A stretch of 64,000 bases of DNA from Sphingomonas kaistensis. GTDB lineage: Bacteria; Pseudomonadota; Alphaproteobacteria; Sphingomonadales; Sphingomonadaceae. The translations under genes and the position numbers were made by a program. Position 1 is the stretch's first letter; the number at the start of each line of letters is the position of its first letter. The stretch spans positions 124,001-188,000 of the forward strand of contig NZ_CP145607.1 in assembly GCF_036884275.1 (NCBI RefSeq), written 5' to 3'. The notes beneath the pieces were generated by a model, which was not told where the DNA came from, searched no databases, and saw nothing but the letters and a program-made list of their open reading frames with translations. Shown in pieces: positions 18,354 through 28,022 of this stretch.

Positions 18354-20063
18354 TTACTTCTTGTTGGCGCGCTCGAGAGCGGCACCGAGGATGTCGCCGA
18401 GCGAGGCACCCGAGTCGGACGAACCGTACTGGGCAACCGCCTGCTTCTCTTCGGAGATCTGCATCGCCTTGATCGAGAAGGTCGGCTTCTTGCTGCGGTC
18501 GGTACCGGTGACCTGGGCGTCGAACTTCTGCCCGACCTGGAAGCGCTCCGGACGCTGCTCGTCGCGGTCGCGGCCGAGGTCCGAGCGCTTGATGAAGCCG
18601 GTGGGCCCATCGTCGCCGACCTGGACGGTGAGACCACCGTCCATGACTTCGAGCACGGTCACGGTCTTGACCTCGCCCTTGCGGGTGCTGTCGCCGCCGG
18701 TCGCGCCGCCGGCAACCACGCCGCCACGCTCAAGCTGCTTCATGCCGAGGCTGATGCGCTCCTTCTCGACGTCGACGTCGAGGACCACGGCCTGAACCGT
18801 CTCGCCCTTGTGATGAAGCGCCAGCGCTTCCTCGCCCGACACGCCCCAGGCGATGTCCGACATGTGGACCATGCCGTCGACGTCGCCGTCCAGGCCGATG
18901 AACAGGCCGAATTCGGTCGCGTTCTTGACTTCGCCTTCGACCTGGCTGCCGACCGGGTGCTTCTCGGCGAAGTCGTTCCACGGGTTGGTCTGGGCCTGCT
19001 TAAGGCCAAGGCTGATGCGACGCTTTTCGTCATCGACCTCGAGAATCTTGACTTCGACTTCCTGGCTGGTCGAGACGATCTTGCCCGGGTGGACGTTCTT
19101 CTTGGTCCAGCTCATCTCGGACACGTGGACAAGGCCTTCGATGCCCGGCTCCAGCTCAACGAACGCACCATATTCGGTGATGTTCGTAACACGGCCCTGG
19201 AACACGCCGTCGACCGGATACTTGGCCTGGGCGCCCTCCCACGGATCGCTCTCTAGCTGCTTCATGCCGAGGCTGATGCGCTGGGTCTCGCGGTTGATGC
19301 GGATGATCTGCACCTTCACGGTGGCGCCGATTTCCAGCACTTCCGAGGGGTGATTGACGCGCTTGTAGCTGATGTCGGTGACGTGCAGCAGGCCGTCGAT
19401 GCCGCCGAGGTCGACGAACGCACCGTAATCGGTGATGTTCTTGACCACGCCCTCGATGACCTGACCTTCGGCCAGGCTCTGGATCAGGCCCGAACGCTGC
19501 TCGGCGCGGGTTTCCTCGAGGATGGCGCGGCGCGACACGACGATGTTGCCGCGGCGGCGATCCATCTTGAGGATCTGGAACGGCTGCGGGATGTCCATCA
19601 GCGGCTGCACGTCGCGAACCGGACGAATGTCGACCTGGCTGCCCGGAAGGAAGGCCACGGCGCCGCCGAGATCGACGGTGAAACCACCCTTGACGCGGCC
19701 GAAGATGACACCTTCGACGCGCTTCTCTTCGGCGAACTCGCCTTCGAGCTTGTCCCACGCGGCTTCGCGGCGGGCACGGTCGCGGCTGAGCATCGCTTCG
19801 CCCTGCGAATTCTCGACGCGGTCGACGAACACTTCGACCTGGTCGCCGACCTTCAATTCGGCCTTCTGGCCGGGGGCGGCGAATTCACGCAGCGGAACGC
19901 GGCCTTCGCTCTTGAGGCCGACGTCGATGACGGCGAGATCGTTTTCGATCGCGGTCACGGTGCCGATGACGACGCGGCCTTCAAAGGCCTCGTTCTCGCC
20001 GCCAAGGCTTTCGTTGAGCATCGCGGCGAAATCGTCGCGGGTGGGATTGGCAACAGTGGCCAT
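18354..20063 (-). CDS. rpsA: 30S ribosomal protein S1
   Basis: 569 aa, close to the usual 557-570. It contains six S1 RNA-binding repeats, each with the G-x-V-x-N-I-T-x-[YF]-G-A-F-V-[DE]-L type core (for example VVKNITDYGAFVDLGGIDG, VTNITEYGAFVELEPGIEG). The N-terminal repeats bind the ribosome, the others bind mRNA during initiation. The ATG at 20063 has AAAGGAC seven to eight bases upstream. Terminator at 18301-18344. cmk, the usual upstream neighbour in many proteobacteria, is not here; sppA is upstream instead. Confidence 0.97.
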   Translation of the reverse strand: MATVANPTRDDFAAMLNESLGGENEAFEGRVVIGTVTAIENDLAVIDVGLKSEGRVPLREFAAPGQKAELKVGDQVEVFVDRVENSQGEAMLSRDRARREAAWDKLEGEFAEEKRVEGVIFGRVKGGFTVDLGGAVAFLPGSQVDIRPVRDVQPLMDIPQPFQILKMDRRRGNIVVSRRAILEETRAEQRSGLIQSLAEGQVIEGVVKNITDYGAFVDLGGIDGLLHVTDISYKRVNHPSEVLEIGATVKVQIIRINRETQRISLGMKQLESDPWEGAQAKYPVDGVFQGRVTNITEYGAFVELEPGIEGLVHVSEMSWTKKNVHPGKIVSTSQEVEVKILEVDDEKRRISLGLKQAQTNPWNDFAEKHPVGSQVEGEVKNATEFGLFIGLDGDVDGMVHMSDIAWGVSGEEALALHHKGETVQAVVLDVDVEKERISLGMKQLERGGVVAGGATGGDSTRKGEVKTVTVLEVMDGGLTVQVGDDGPTGFIKRSDLGRDRDEQRPERFQVGQKFDAQVTGTDRSKKPTFSIKAMQISEEKQAVAQYGSSDSGASLGDILGAALERANKK

Positions 20064-20324
20064 AAAGTTGAAACGTCCTTTTCGTGCTCGGTCGGTATGC
20101 CGCCAGCCTTCCCTTGGTGGGCAGGCTTTCCATCAGGCGGACCTGGCAAGCGTTGATGAAGCCGTTCGCCCGGCCCCATGCCGGACAGACGGGTCGTTCG
20201 GACCGGAGACGGACGCGACCCCGGACCGAGCGATTGGCCGTGATAGGACGACAAACAGCTGCTGACGGCGCGGCGCCCGGGTTCTCCGACCCGGATCGAC
20301 GTGCGCGCCCCTAGCGGAAAAGCC
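20064..20324 (-). other. rpsA leader region
   Basis: 261 bp between sppA and rpsA on the same strand. Near the rpsA end a small hairpin can form from AGCCTGCCC and GGGAAGGCT (about 20104-20126, one mismatch). S1 is known to regulate its own translation in E. coli through leader structure, so the long leader may have a role, but nothing specific can be assigned. No gene seen. Confidence 0.4.
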
Positions 20325-22190
20325 TTACGAGAGCAAGGCGAACAGCCGTGCCAACCACCCGGCCGGCGGGGTCGCGGCGGCCGGGCGAACCTCGACGGGC
20401 GCGCATTCGAGGCAGCGGGCCTGGATGGTCGGGCCGCTGAGCAACAGTTCAGCCTGCTGCAACACCGAGGCGGCCAGCGCTTCGGGGTCGGTGCGGAGCG
20501 AGGCGAAAGCATCGGTCTCGCTCGCCTCGTCATTGTCGTCACGCAGCAAGCCGGCAAGCTCGGAGCGCCACGAAGGCTTGCGCTCGAGATAGGTCAGCCC
20601 GCGATTGTCGGCGTCGAGCCCGGCGAGCTCGGCCGCCTTGGCGACCGCTTCTTCCATACCGCCGAACTGGTCGATCAGCCCGATCTGGCGCGCCTGGCCG
20701 CCCGACCACACGCGGCCCTGGCCGATCGCGTCGATCTGCTGCGGAGTCTTGCCGCGGGCCTTGCCGACGATGGACAGGAACTTGCCGTAGGTGCTTTCGA
20801 CCCCGAGCTGGATCAGCTGGCCGGCTTCGGGCGAAATGCCCTTGAACAGGTCGGGCTGGCCCGACAGTGGGGTGGTGGCGACACCGTCGGCATTGATGCC
20901 GAGCTTGCTCAAGCTGCCCTGGAAGCTCGGCAGGATGCCGAACACGCCGATCGAGCCGGTGATGGTCGAAGGTTCGGCGACGATGTGCTGGGCGGCGGTG
21001 GCGACCCAATAGCCGCCGGACGCGGCGACATTGCCCATCGAGGCGACCACCGGGATCTTCTTTTCACGCGCGGCGAGCAGCGCTTGGCGAATGCGCTCGG
21101 ACGCGAGCGCCGAGCCCCCGGGGCTGTCGATGCGGACCACGATCGCCTTGATCTTGTCGTCGCGCAGGCCCTTTTCGATCGATTCCGCGATGCTGTCGCC
21201 ACCTGCGGTGCCAAGCGGCGCCTTGCCGTCGACGATGTTGCCGGCGACCGTCACCACTCCGATCGGGCCGGTGCCGCGCTTGCCGCTGACTTCGGCGGCG
21301 ATGTAGCGGTCGAGGCGAATGCGCTTGTACCCGCCCGCAAGCTTCTCGTCGGCGCCGCCGAGTTCGGCGAGGCGGGCGTCGAAGGCGCGGCGGTCGGCGA
21401 CCTTGTCGACCAGCCCGGCGCGCTGCGAGGCGACCGCGAAATCGCCGCCGGCCGCCTGCACCAGCTGCACCGGCTGGCGCAGCGAGGCGTGGACATTGGC
21501 CTTGGGCCGCGCCTTGCGGATATCGTCGCGCCAGGTTTCGAACTGGGCGGAGGCGAGCGCCTGCGCATTCTCGCGCGCTTCGGGGCTCATGTCGGAACGC
21601 GTGAAGGGTTCCACCGCGCTTTTGAACTTGCCGACCTTGAAGACATTGGCGGTAACGCCGAGCTTTTCGAGCAGGCCGGCAAAATACAGGTTGTTGCCGC
21701 CCGGCCCGCGTAGCTGCACGCCGCCCATCGGGTTGACCCAGATCTCGCTGGCGTGGGCGGCAAGCTGGTAGCCGCGGTCTTCGTAGCCGGTGGCGTAAGC
21801 GAGCACCGGCTTGCCGCTGCGGCGCACTTCGTCGAGGCCTTCGCCGAGTTCGGCGACCACCGTCTGCCCGCCCGAGAAGCCGTCGAGATCGAGCGCGACT
21901 GCCTTGACGCGGCTGTCGTCCTTGGCCTTGCGCAGCGCTTCAAGGACATCGCGCAGGGCGAGCGGAGCGGGAGCGGACGAGCCGCCGGCAAGCGCGAAGG
22001 CGTCCTGCTCGGCCGGCTGTTCGGTGACGCCCGAGCGCAGGTTCATGACCAGCACGCCGTCCTTGACGGTCGGCGCCGGCCGCGCGGACAGAAGCGCGTA
22101 CAGGCCGGCGAAGAAGATGAACATGAAGAGCAGGACGAGAGCGTCCTTGATCCCGACCAACAGGCCCCAGATCGCCTTTGCCACGCGCAT
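20325..22190 (-). CDS. sppA: Signal peptide peptidase SppA (long, 67-kDa type)
   Basis: 621 aa from ATG 22190 (MRVAKAIWGLLVGIKDALVL), equal to the two-domain E. coli type. An N-terminal membrane anchor (LVLLFMFIFFAGLYALL) precedes the tandem ClpP-like domains. The catalytic lysine is in GKFKSAVEPFTR and the catalytic serine in NVAASGGYWVA. The enzyme degrades cleaved signal peptides in the inner membrane, active site facing the periplasm. A much longer open frame upstream of 22190 is the shadow of the csaA-like gene and was discarded. Ends 261 bp before rpsA. Confidence 0.93.
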   Translation of the reverse strand: MRVAKAIWGLLVGIKDALVLLFMFIFFAGLYALLSARPAPTVKDGVLVMNLRSGVTEQPAEQDAFALAGGSSAPAPLALRDVLEALRKAKDDSRVKAVALDLDGFSGGQTVVAELGEGLDEVRRSGKPVLAYATGYEDRGYQLAAHASEIWVNPMGGVQLRGPGGNNLYFAGLLEKLGVTANVFKVGKFKSAVEPFTRSDMSPEARENAQALASAQFETWRDDIRKARPKANVHASLRQPVQLVQAAGGDFAVASQRAGLVDKVADRRAFDARLAELGGADEKLAGGYKRIRLDRYIAAEVSGKRGTGPIGVVTVAGNIVDGKAPLGTAGGDSIAESIEKGLRDDKIKAIVVRIDSPGGSALASERIRQALLAAREKKIPVVASMGNVAASGGYWVATAAQHIVAEPSTITGSIGVFGILPSFQGSLSKLGINADGVATTPLSGQPDLFKGISPEAGQLIQLGVESTYGKFLSIVGKARGKTPQQIDAIGQGRVWSGGQARQIGLIDQFGGMEEAVAKAAELAGLDADNRGLTYLERKPSWRSELAGLLRDDNDEASETDAFASLRTDPEALAASVLQQAELLLSGPTIQARCLECAPVEVRPAAATPPAGWLARLFALLS

Positions 22191-22282
22191 GTTCGTTTCC
22201 AACCCCAGATAAGATGCTTGGGGCCGAGATAGGCTGACAGGGGTTAAGAAGAAAGCACCGTTGGTCGAAGCAGGCAGTGCGT

Positions 22283-22618
22283 TCAGTGCATCCGCGCGCC
22301 GTTCGGGACCGGATGATCGGGGGCAAGCAGGCTGATCCGGCCTTCCGCGTCGCTGAGGCCCAGCACCAGCACTTCGCTCATGAACGGACCGATCTGGCGC
22401 GGGGCGAGGTTGGTGACGGCGATCACCTGGCGGCCGACGAGGTCGTCGGGGTTGTAGAGTGCGGTGATCTGGGCCGAGCTGCGGCGGGTGCCGATGGCGG
22501 GGCCGAAATCGATGGTGAGCTTGAAGGCGGGCTTGCGCGCTTCGGGAAAAGGCTCGGCGGCGGTGATGGTGCCGGCATGGATCTCGACCGCCTGGAAATC
22601 CTGAAAGGCGAGCGTCAC
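22283..22618 (-). CDS. CsaA-like tRNA-binding-domain protein
   Basis: 111 aa from GTG 22618, whose GTGA overlaps the stop of the upstream methyltransferase gene. The single OB-fold domain matches CsaA/Arc1p-type tRNA-binding proteins: VEIHAGTITAAEPFPEARKP, then SSAQITALYNPDDLVGRQVI and the motif LGLSDAEGRISLLAPD. CsaA has chaperone- and tRNA-binding activity in Bacillus. An alternative GTG five codons upstream (22633) is possible. Translationally coupled to the methyltransferase lipoprotein gene. Confidence 0.85.
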   Translation of the reverse strand: MTLAFQDFQAVEIHAGTITAAEPFPEARKPAFKLTIDFGPAIGTRRSSAQITALYNPDDLVGRQVIAVTNLAPRQIGPFMSEVLVLGLSDAEGRISLLAPDHPVPNGARMH

Positions 22619-23319
22619 AGCTGTTCGCTGCACGGCTTGATTGCGCCGGGCTCGGGGCGCGGTCCGGCCGCGCGGAAGGCCGCGAAGAAGCTGTCACCTC
22701 CCGGCAGTCGGTGGAATCGCTCGAGCCGAAGGTTGAGCGCCGCCAGCTCGCAGCGCAGGCGCGCGGGGGGAATGCCGTGGCGTTTTACCGGGCGATCGGC
22801 GTCGACCACGATCACCTCGCCGCCGGGCTTCAACCCGCCGACCAGGTGCCAGAGGAAGGCATAGGGGTCGGTCACCTCATGATACATGTGGACCATGAAG
22901 ATGCGGTCGAGCCCGCCGGGCGGAAGCTTGGGATCGGCCGGCTCGCCCAGCCGCACGGTGACGTTGTCGAGGCCTTCGCGCTGGACGCGGTCGGCAAGGC
23001 GGTCGCGGGTTTCGGGGACGATGTCCTGCGCCAGAACGCGGCCCTTGGCCCCGACCAGCGGCGACAGGCGGACGGTGTAATAGCCTTCGCCGGCCCCGAT
23101 ATCGGCGACCGACATGCCGGGCTGGACCTGCGCGGCGGCGACCACCGCCTCGAATTCGCCGACGCGGTCGCGCACATCCTCGGTCGAGAAAGCGTCCGAC
23201 ACGATCGGCGCCACGTCGCGCCCGGCGGGCGGAAAGCTGTCGGCGGGGTCGCCCTCGGCACGGCAGGCGGCGAGCGCCAGCGCCAGCCAACCGATCGCGA
23301 GCGTGCCCCCTCGCCGCAT
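22615..23319 (-). CDS. SAM-dependent methyltransferase with a lipoprotein signal
   Basis: 234 aa. The N-terminus MRRGGTLAIGWLALALAAC reads as a lipoprotein signal peptide with lipobox LAAC. The rest is a class I methyltransferase-like fold: motif I VADIGAGEGYYTVRLS (about 71-86), post-I around VLAQDIVPE, and LKPGGEVIVVDAD. A periplasmic methyltransferase would lack SAM, so either the signal is not used, or the protein has another role; sphingomonads and related bacteria have many such predicted methyltransferase lipoproteins. One base separates it from prfB upstream and it overlaps the csaA-like gene downstream, giving a prfB-methyltransferase-csaA run. Confidence 0.8.
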   Translation of the reverse strand: MRRGGTLAIGWLALALAACRAEGDPADSFPPAGRDVAPIVSDAFSTEDVRDRVGEFEAVVAAAQVQPGMSVADIGAGEGYYTVRLSPLVGAKGRVLAQDIVPETRDRLADRVQREGLDNVTVRLGEPADPKLPPGGLDRIFMVHMYHEVTDPYAFLWHLVGGLKPGGEVIVVDADRPVKRHGIPPARLRCELAALNLRLERFHRLPGGDSFFAAFRAAGPRPEPGAIKPCSEQL

Positions 23320-23320
23320 C

Positions 23321-24448
23321 CTAGTCGACGTCTTCCACGTCGACCTTTTCGCCGGTCACCCGCTGCGACAATGCCGCAGCCATGAAGCGATCGAGATCGC
23401 CGTCGAGCACGTCGCTCGGCGCGGTCGAGGTCATGCCGGTGCGCAGGTCCTTGACCAGCTGATAGGGCTGCAGGACGTAGGAGCGGATCTGGTGGCCCCA
23501 GCCGATATCGGTCTTGGCCGCCGCCGTGGCATTGGCCTCGGCCTCGCGCTTCTGCAGCTCGGCTTCGTACAGCCGGGCCTTGAGCTGCTTCATCGCCTCG
23601 GCCTTGTTCTTGTGCTGCGAGCGCTGGTTCTGGCACTGCACCACGATGTTGGTCGGGATATGCGTGATCCGGACCGCGCTGTCGGTGGTGTTGATGTGCT
23701 GCCCGCCCGCGCCCGACGCCCGGTAGGTGTCGATTCGAAGATCGCTTTCGTTGACCTCGATGTCGATGTCGTCGTCGACTTCCGGGTAGACCCAGACCGA
23801 GGCAAAGCTGGTGTGGCGGCGAGCCGAGCTGTCGTAGGGGCTGATCCGGACCAGCCGGTGGACCCCGCTTTCGACCTTCAGATTGCCGTACGCATTCTCG
23901 CCCTTGACCAGCAGTGTCGCCGACTTGATCCCGGCCTGCTCGCCCGAATGGAAATCGACGAGTTCGACTTTCATGCCATGGCGTTCGGCCCAGCGCGAAT
24001 ACATGCGCTGAAGCATGCCGGCCCAATCCTGGCTTTCGGTCCCGCCGGCGCCCGAATTGACCTCGACATAACTGTTGTTGGCATCGGCCTCGCCCGCCAG
24101 CAGCGCGGCGACCTTGTCCTTTTCGGCGCGCTCGGCGAGGTCTTCCAGCGCGGCGACGCCGTCGTCGACCAGCCCCGCATCGCCCTCGGCCTCGGCCATC
24201 TCGATCAGTTCGACCGTGTCGGTGAGCTCGGTCTCGATCTTGCGGGTGGCGGTGATCGCCTCGTCCAGCCGGCGGCGTTCGCGCATCACTTCCTGCGCGG
24301 CCTTGGGATCGTCCCACAAGGTCGGGTCCTCGACCCGCTGATTGAGCTCCTCCAGCCTTCTCAACGCCCGGTCCCAGTCGAGGAAGCGGCGCAGGAGGGC
24401 GGTGGCGGCATTGACCTGGTCGATATGGGCCTGCGCTTCGGCGCGCAT
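23321..24448 (-). CDS. prfB: Peptide chain release factor 2
   Basis: 375 aa. The catalytic GGQ is in [18 protein letters not shown]; the stop-codon recognition tripeptide reads S-P-Y ([15 protein letters not shown]) rather than the S-P-F of E. coli RF2, a variant I believe is usual in alphaproteobacteria. The protein recognises UGA and UAA. The frame is continuous from ATG 24448, so the programmed +1 frameshift used by E. coli prfB (an in-frame UGA near codon 26) is absent. It follows the PBP1A gene by about 70 bp and leads the methyltransferase and csaA-like genes. Confidence 0.96.
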   Translation of the reverse strand: MRAEAQAHIDQVNAATALLRRFLDWDRALRRLEELNQRVEDPTLWDDPKAAQEVMRERRRLDEAITATRKIETELTDTVELIEMAEAEGDAGLVDDGVAALEDLAERAEKDKVAALLAGEADANNSYVEVNSGAGGTESQDWAGMLQRMYSRWAERHGMKVELVDFHSGEQAGIKSATLLVKGENAYGNLKVESGVHRLVRISPYDSSARRHTSFASVWVYPEVDDDIDIEVNESDLRIDTYRASGAGGQHINTTDSAVRITHIPTNIVVQCQNQRSQHKNKAEAMKQLKARLYEAELQKREAEANATAAAKTDIGWGHQIRSYVLQPYQLVKDLRTGMTSTAPSDVLDGDLDRFMAAALSQRVTGEKVDVEDVD

Positions 24449-24517
24449 GTCAGAGAAATCCTTTCGCTCGTGGCCGTTCGGAGCAGGAATGCTCGAACGA
24501 AGCGGCCACGCCCTGTC

Positions 24518-27100
24518 CTAGTAGATTCCGCCCTGCCTTGCCAAGAAGTCCTCTGGCGGGGTGGCCGGTTCGGCCGGGCGGGTCGCTTCCGGACGCGGGC
24601 GCGGCGGCGGGCGGCGGCGGGTCGGCGCGGCCTTGGCGGCGGCGGCGGCCAGTTCCTGCTCCTCGCCCGCGCGGCGCAAAGTGCGGCGCGGTTCGCTTTC
24701 GGGCTGGAAAGCTTCCCAGATTACCGCCGACTTGGGATCCTCACGCACCGGGAAGGTGCCGAACACGCGGCGGCCTGTGACACGGTCGATGCGGACCATG
24801 CGAATGCCGCGCGGCGCGACGAACGGGGTCGGCGGCACGTCCTTGAAGGAAGCCTCGGCCCATTGCTTGAAGATCGGGGCGGCAATCCGCCCGCCCTGCG
24901 CCGCGCCACCCAAGGAGCGCGGCTGATCGTAGCCGATATAGGTCCCGGCGACGACGTCGGGCGTACCGCCGACGAACCACACGTTGGTCGGACCACTGGT
25001 GGTGCCGGTCTTGCCGAACAAAGGACGATTGAGGTCGCGCAGCACGGTGGCGGTGCCACGCTCGACCACGCCGGTCAGGATGTGGACCATCTGGAATGCG
25101 GCCTGCGGCTCGAGCAGCTGGCGCGAGCGGCTCGGCGGGCGCGGCATGGCGCCGCCGTCCCAGTCGGGCGCATTGCAACGCCCTTCCATGATCTGACAGC
25201 GAGTGTCGGTACGGAAGATCACCTTGCCGTCGCGGTCCTGGACGAAATCGATCAGCGTGGGCGTGACCGCCCGGCCGTGATTGGCGAGGATCGCGTACGC
25301 GTTGGTCAGCTTGAGCACCGTGGTGTCGCCAGCGCCCAGCGCGATCGACAGATAATTGGGGTAATCGCCGACCCCGAGCCGCTTGGCGGTGTCGGTGACC
25401 TTGGCCATGCCGGTCTGCGAGGCTGCCCGCACCGTCATCAGGTTGCGCGATTGCTCCACGCCCCAGCGCATGGTCTTGGGACCAGCATAATCGCCATCGA
25501 AATTGCGGAAGCACTTGTTGCCGAGCCCGGCGCCCTGCCACACGCAGAAGGGCGCGTCGTCGATCAGCGTCGCCGGCGTCATGCCGTTGGCAAGCGCCGA
25601 ATAATAAACGATCGGCTTGAAGGTGGAGCCCGGCTGGCGCTGCGCCTGCGTGGCGCGATTGTAGCTGGCGCCGATCGAATCGAAGCCGCCCTGCATCGCC
25701 AGCACCCGGCCGGTGCGGACTTCTTCGGCGACGAACCCGCCGCCGACCTCGGGGATCGAGCGGATCGCATATTGGTTGCCGGCGATCTGCTTGACGATGA
25801 TGATCATGCCGTCTTTGAGATTGGAGAAGGCGGTCCCTCCCCCGCCCCGGCGCGGCATGGTGGCATTGCCCGCGGCCAGCGTGCCGGTCGATCCGTCGGT
25901 GAAGCCGATGCTGGCACTCGATGTGCCCTTGTCCAGCACCACCGCCTTGCGCCAATCGGGAAAGCCGGTGCCGAGCGGCGCGCGGTCGAGCCGGCCGCGC
26001 CAGTCGCCGTCGGTGTCGATGCTGAGCCCGGTGTCGCGCCACCCGCGTCCACCGTCGAATTTGGCCAGGCCCTCGCGCAACGCTTCGGCGGCGGCGTCCT
26101 GCATCACCGGGTTCATCGAGGTGCGGACCCACAGGCCGCCGGCATAAACGCTGTTGGCGCTGTCGGTCGCGTCCTCGCCATAACGGCGGAGGAGCTCGCG
26201 GCGCACTTCCTCGGTGAAATAGCCGCCGACTTCACGGAACTTGGCGTTGGTGCCGAGGCGGATGGTGCCCAGCGGCGCCGCGCCCGCTTCGCTCGCCTGC
26301 GCCTGGCTGACGAAGCCATTGTTGACCATCTCGCGCAGGACGTAATTGCGGCGGTCGAGCGCACGCTGGGTCTGGCGGACGGGATCGTAGTTGCTCGGAG
26401 CCTTGGGCAGGATCGCGAGATAGGCCGCTTCGGATAGCGTCAGGTCGGCGACGTCCTTGTCGAAATAGGCGCGCGAGGCCGCCTGCACGCCATAAGCGTT
26501 CCGGCCGAGGAAGATCTGGTTGAGATACAGCTCGAGGATCTGCTCTTTGGTCAGCGTATTTTCGAGCCGGAAGGCGAGGATCGCTTCGCGGATCTTGCGA
26601 CTGACGGCATATTCGTCGTCCTGCAGCAGCGCCTTGGCCACCTGCTGGGTGATGGTCGATCCGCCGCGGGCGCGCGCGCCTCCGGTGGCGCTTTTCAGCG
26701 CGAAGTCGCCAACCGCGCCGACCAGGCCGGGATAGTCGATGCCACCGTGGCTGAAGAAAGTCTTGTCCTCCGCCGACAGGAACGCCTGGATGACCATTGG
26801 TGGATATTCGCCGTAGTTGAGCTCGACCCGCCGCTCGCGCGCGAACGTGCCGACCGGCTGGCCGTCGACCCCGCGGATATTGCTCGGCAGCGGCGGCTGA
26901 TAGGCGAGCAGTTTCTCGCTCGACGGCAGCCCCGCGGCAAAGAAGATCCAGACGGCGACGAACAGGAAGTAGCCGCCAAGCAGCGCGAGCCCGAGCCAGC
27001 GCAGCAGGCGATTCCCGCGCCAGGTCGCGCGGACCCGGTCGGCGGCACTGAAGTGACGGCTCATCCAGGCCGGTGAAGGAGAGGTCGCGACGGCGTCCAT
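24518..27100 (-). CDS. Class A penicillin-binding protein (PBP1A type)
   Basis: 860 aa from ATG 27100 (MDAVATSPSPAWMSRHF). One transmembrane anchor (LGLALLGGYFLFVAVWIFF) precedes a GT51 glycosyltransferase domain (SAEDKTFFSHGGIDYPGL, GGSTITQQVAKALL) and a C-terminal transpeptidase: S-x-x-K in PGSTFKPIVYY, SRN in EQSRNLMTVRA, KTG in LFGKTGTTSGPTN. The tail (last about 60 residues) is rich in Arg, Pro and Ala. The enzyme polymerises and cross-links peptidoglycan. The in-frame region upstream of 27100 does not resemble protein. It directly follows the amidase gene, forming a cell-wall pair. Confidence 0.95.
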   Translation of the reverse strand: MDAVATSPSPAWMSRHFSAADRVRATWRGNRLLRWLGLALLGGYFLFVAVWIFFAAGLPSSEKLLAYQPPLPSNIRGVDGQPVGTFARERRVELNYGEYPPMVIQAFLSAEDKTFFSHGGIDYPGLVGAVGDFALKSATGGARARGGSTITQQVAKALLQDDEYAVSRKIREAILAFRLENTLTKEQILELYLNQIFLGRNAYGVQAASRAYFDKDVADLTLSEAAYLAILPKAPSNYDPVRQTQRALDRRNYVLREMVNNGFVSQAQASEAGAAPLGTIRLGTNAKFREVGGYFTEEVRRELLRRYGEDATDSANSVYAGGLWVRTSMNPVMQDAAAEALREGLAKFDGGRGWRDTGLSIDTDGDWRGRLDRAPLGTGFPDWRKAVVLDKGTSSASIGFTDGSTGTLAAGNATMPRRGGGGTAFSNLKDGMIIIVKQIAGNQYAIRSIPEVGGGFVAEEVRTGRVLAMQGGFDSIGASYNRATQAQRQPGSTFKPIVYYSALANGMTPATLIDDAPFCVWQGAGLGNKCFRNFDGDYAGPKTMRWGVEQSRNLMTVRAASQTGMAKVTDTAKRLGVGDYPNYLSIALGAGDTTVLKLTNAYAILANHGRAVTPTLIDFVQDRDGKVIFRTDTRCQIMEGRCNAPDWDGGAMPRPPSRSRQLLEPQAAFQMVHILTGVVERGTATVLRDLNRPLFGKTGTTSGPTNVWFVGGTPDVVAGTYIGYDQPRSLGGAAQGGRIAAPIFKQWAEASFKDVPPTPFVAPRGIRMVRIDRVTGRRVFGTFPVREDPKSAVIWEAFQPESEPRRTLRRAGEEQELAAAAAKAAPTRRRPPPRPRPEATRPAEPATPPEDFLARQGGIY

Positions 27101-27146
27101 GGAAAGCGGCTCTACCCGCTTGGGAAGGCGGGGGAAAGCGGTTCCG

Positions 27147-28022
27147 TCAGCGGCCCACCGCAGCCTGCGCTTCGATTGCCCGCGCAAGCGCGGTCACGAT
27201 CTGGCCGCGCTTCACGGGATTGAGCAGGGTCGCCTCGTCCTGCGGGTTGCTCATGTAGCCCGCCTCGAACAGCACCGCCGGTGCGCCCGATCGACGAAGC
27301 ACGCGAAAGCTTGCGAAACGGTGCGGCTCGGGGCGGAGCAGAACGGTACCGCGTCCTTCGCGAACGATGCGCAGCGCGAAATCGGCGCTGGCGTCCATTT
27401 CGTCGCGAGTGGCAAGGTCGGACAAAAGCGCGCGCACCGACGCATCGGGCGCGCTTGCGACCGCGCCCTCCCCGTTCTGCCGCTCGGCGAGCAGCGCCGC
27501 GTCGGCATCGCTGGCGACCTCGGACAGTGAATAAGCCGTGGCGCCGCGCGCGCTCGGATTGGGCGCGCTGTCGGCGTGGACGGCGACAAACAGCGCGGCC
27601 CCCAGCCTGCGGGCGATGGCGGCGCGCTGGTCGAGCGTGAGATAGACGTCACCATCGCGGGTCAGAGCGACACGCACCCGGCCGCGCCGTGCCAGTTCCG
27701 CGCGAAGCTCGCGCGCGATGAGCAGGGTAACATCTTTCTCGCGTGCCTGCCCGCTGGCCCCCGGCGCCCCGCCATCCTTGCCGCCGTGGCCGGGATCGAT
27801 CACCACCAGGGGACGGCCGGGGGTCCGCGCTTCAGTGATGGCGACGTCTGCGACCGCTGGCGCCAACGCAAGGCTGAGCCCGCCTTCGCGCGCTTCGCCG
27901 GCCACCGCGAACCCGAGCTCGTCGCTGCCTGCCGCGCCCTGCCGCGCCCAGGCGACGGCCAGCACCAGCACCGCGGCGAGGGCCAGCAGAAGCAGAACAA
28001 CGGGTAGGGTAAAGCGGCGCAT
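27147..28022 (-). CDS. N-acetylmuramoyl-L-alanine amidase (Amidase_3)
   Basis: 291 aa from ATG 28022 (MRRFTLPVVLLLLALAAVLV), a signal peptide or anchor. Amidase_3 fold with zinc ligands: H in VIDPGHGGKDGG, E in QAREKDVTLLIA, H in VAVHADSAPNP, and the catalytic E in LFEAGYMSNPQDE. It cuts the amide bond between MurNAc and stem peptide and acts in cell separation, as AmiA/B/C. There is no AMIN domain, so septal targeting would need another partner. It precedes the PBP1A gene by 46 bp. Confidence 0.92.
   Translation of the reverse strand: MRRFTLPVVLLLLALAAVLVLAVAWARQGAAGSDELGFAVAGEAREGGLSLALAPAVADVAITEARTPGRPLVVIDPGHGGKDGGAPGASGQAREKDVTLLIARELRAELARRGRVRVALTRDGDVYLTLDQRAAIARRLGAALFVAVHADSAPNPSARGATAYSLSEVASDADAALLAERQNGEGAVASAPDASVRALLSDLATRDEMDASADFALRIVREGRGTVLLRPEPHRFASFRVLRRSGAPAVLFEAGYMSNPQDEATLLNPVKRGQIVTALARAIEAQAAVGR

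Noticed and set aside
22191..22697. N-terminal extension of SppA (170 extra residues)
   Set aside because: The extension is Arg/His/Pro-rich and overlaps the csaA-like gene in another frame; the conserved SppA starts at MRVAKAIWG with a membrane anchor.
23114..26437. 1107-codon plus-strand open frame opposite prfB and PBP1A
   Set aside because: Long antisense frames are common in GC-rich DNA with strong third-position bias; both minus-strand genes show complete catalytic motifs.
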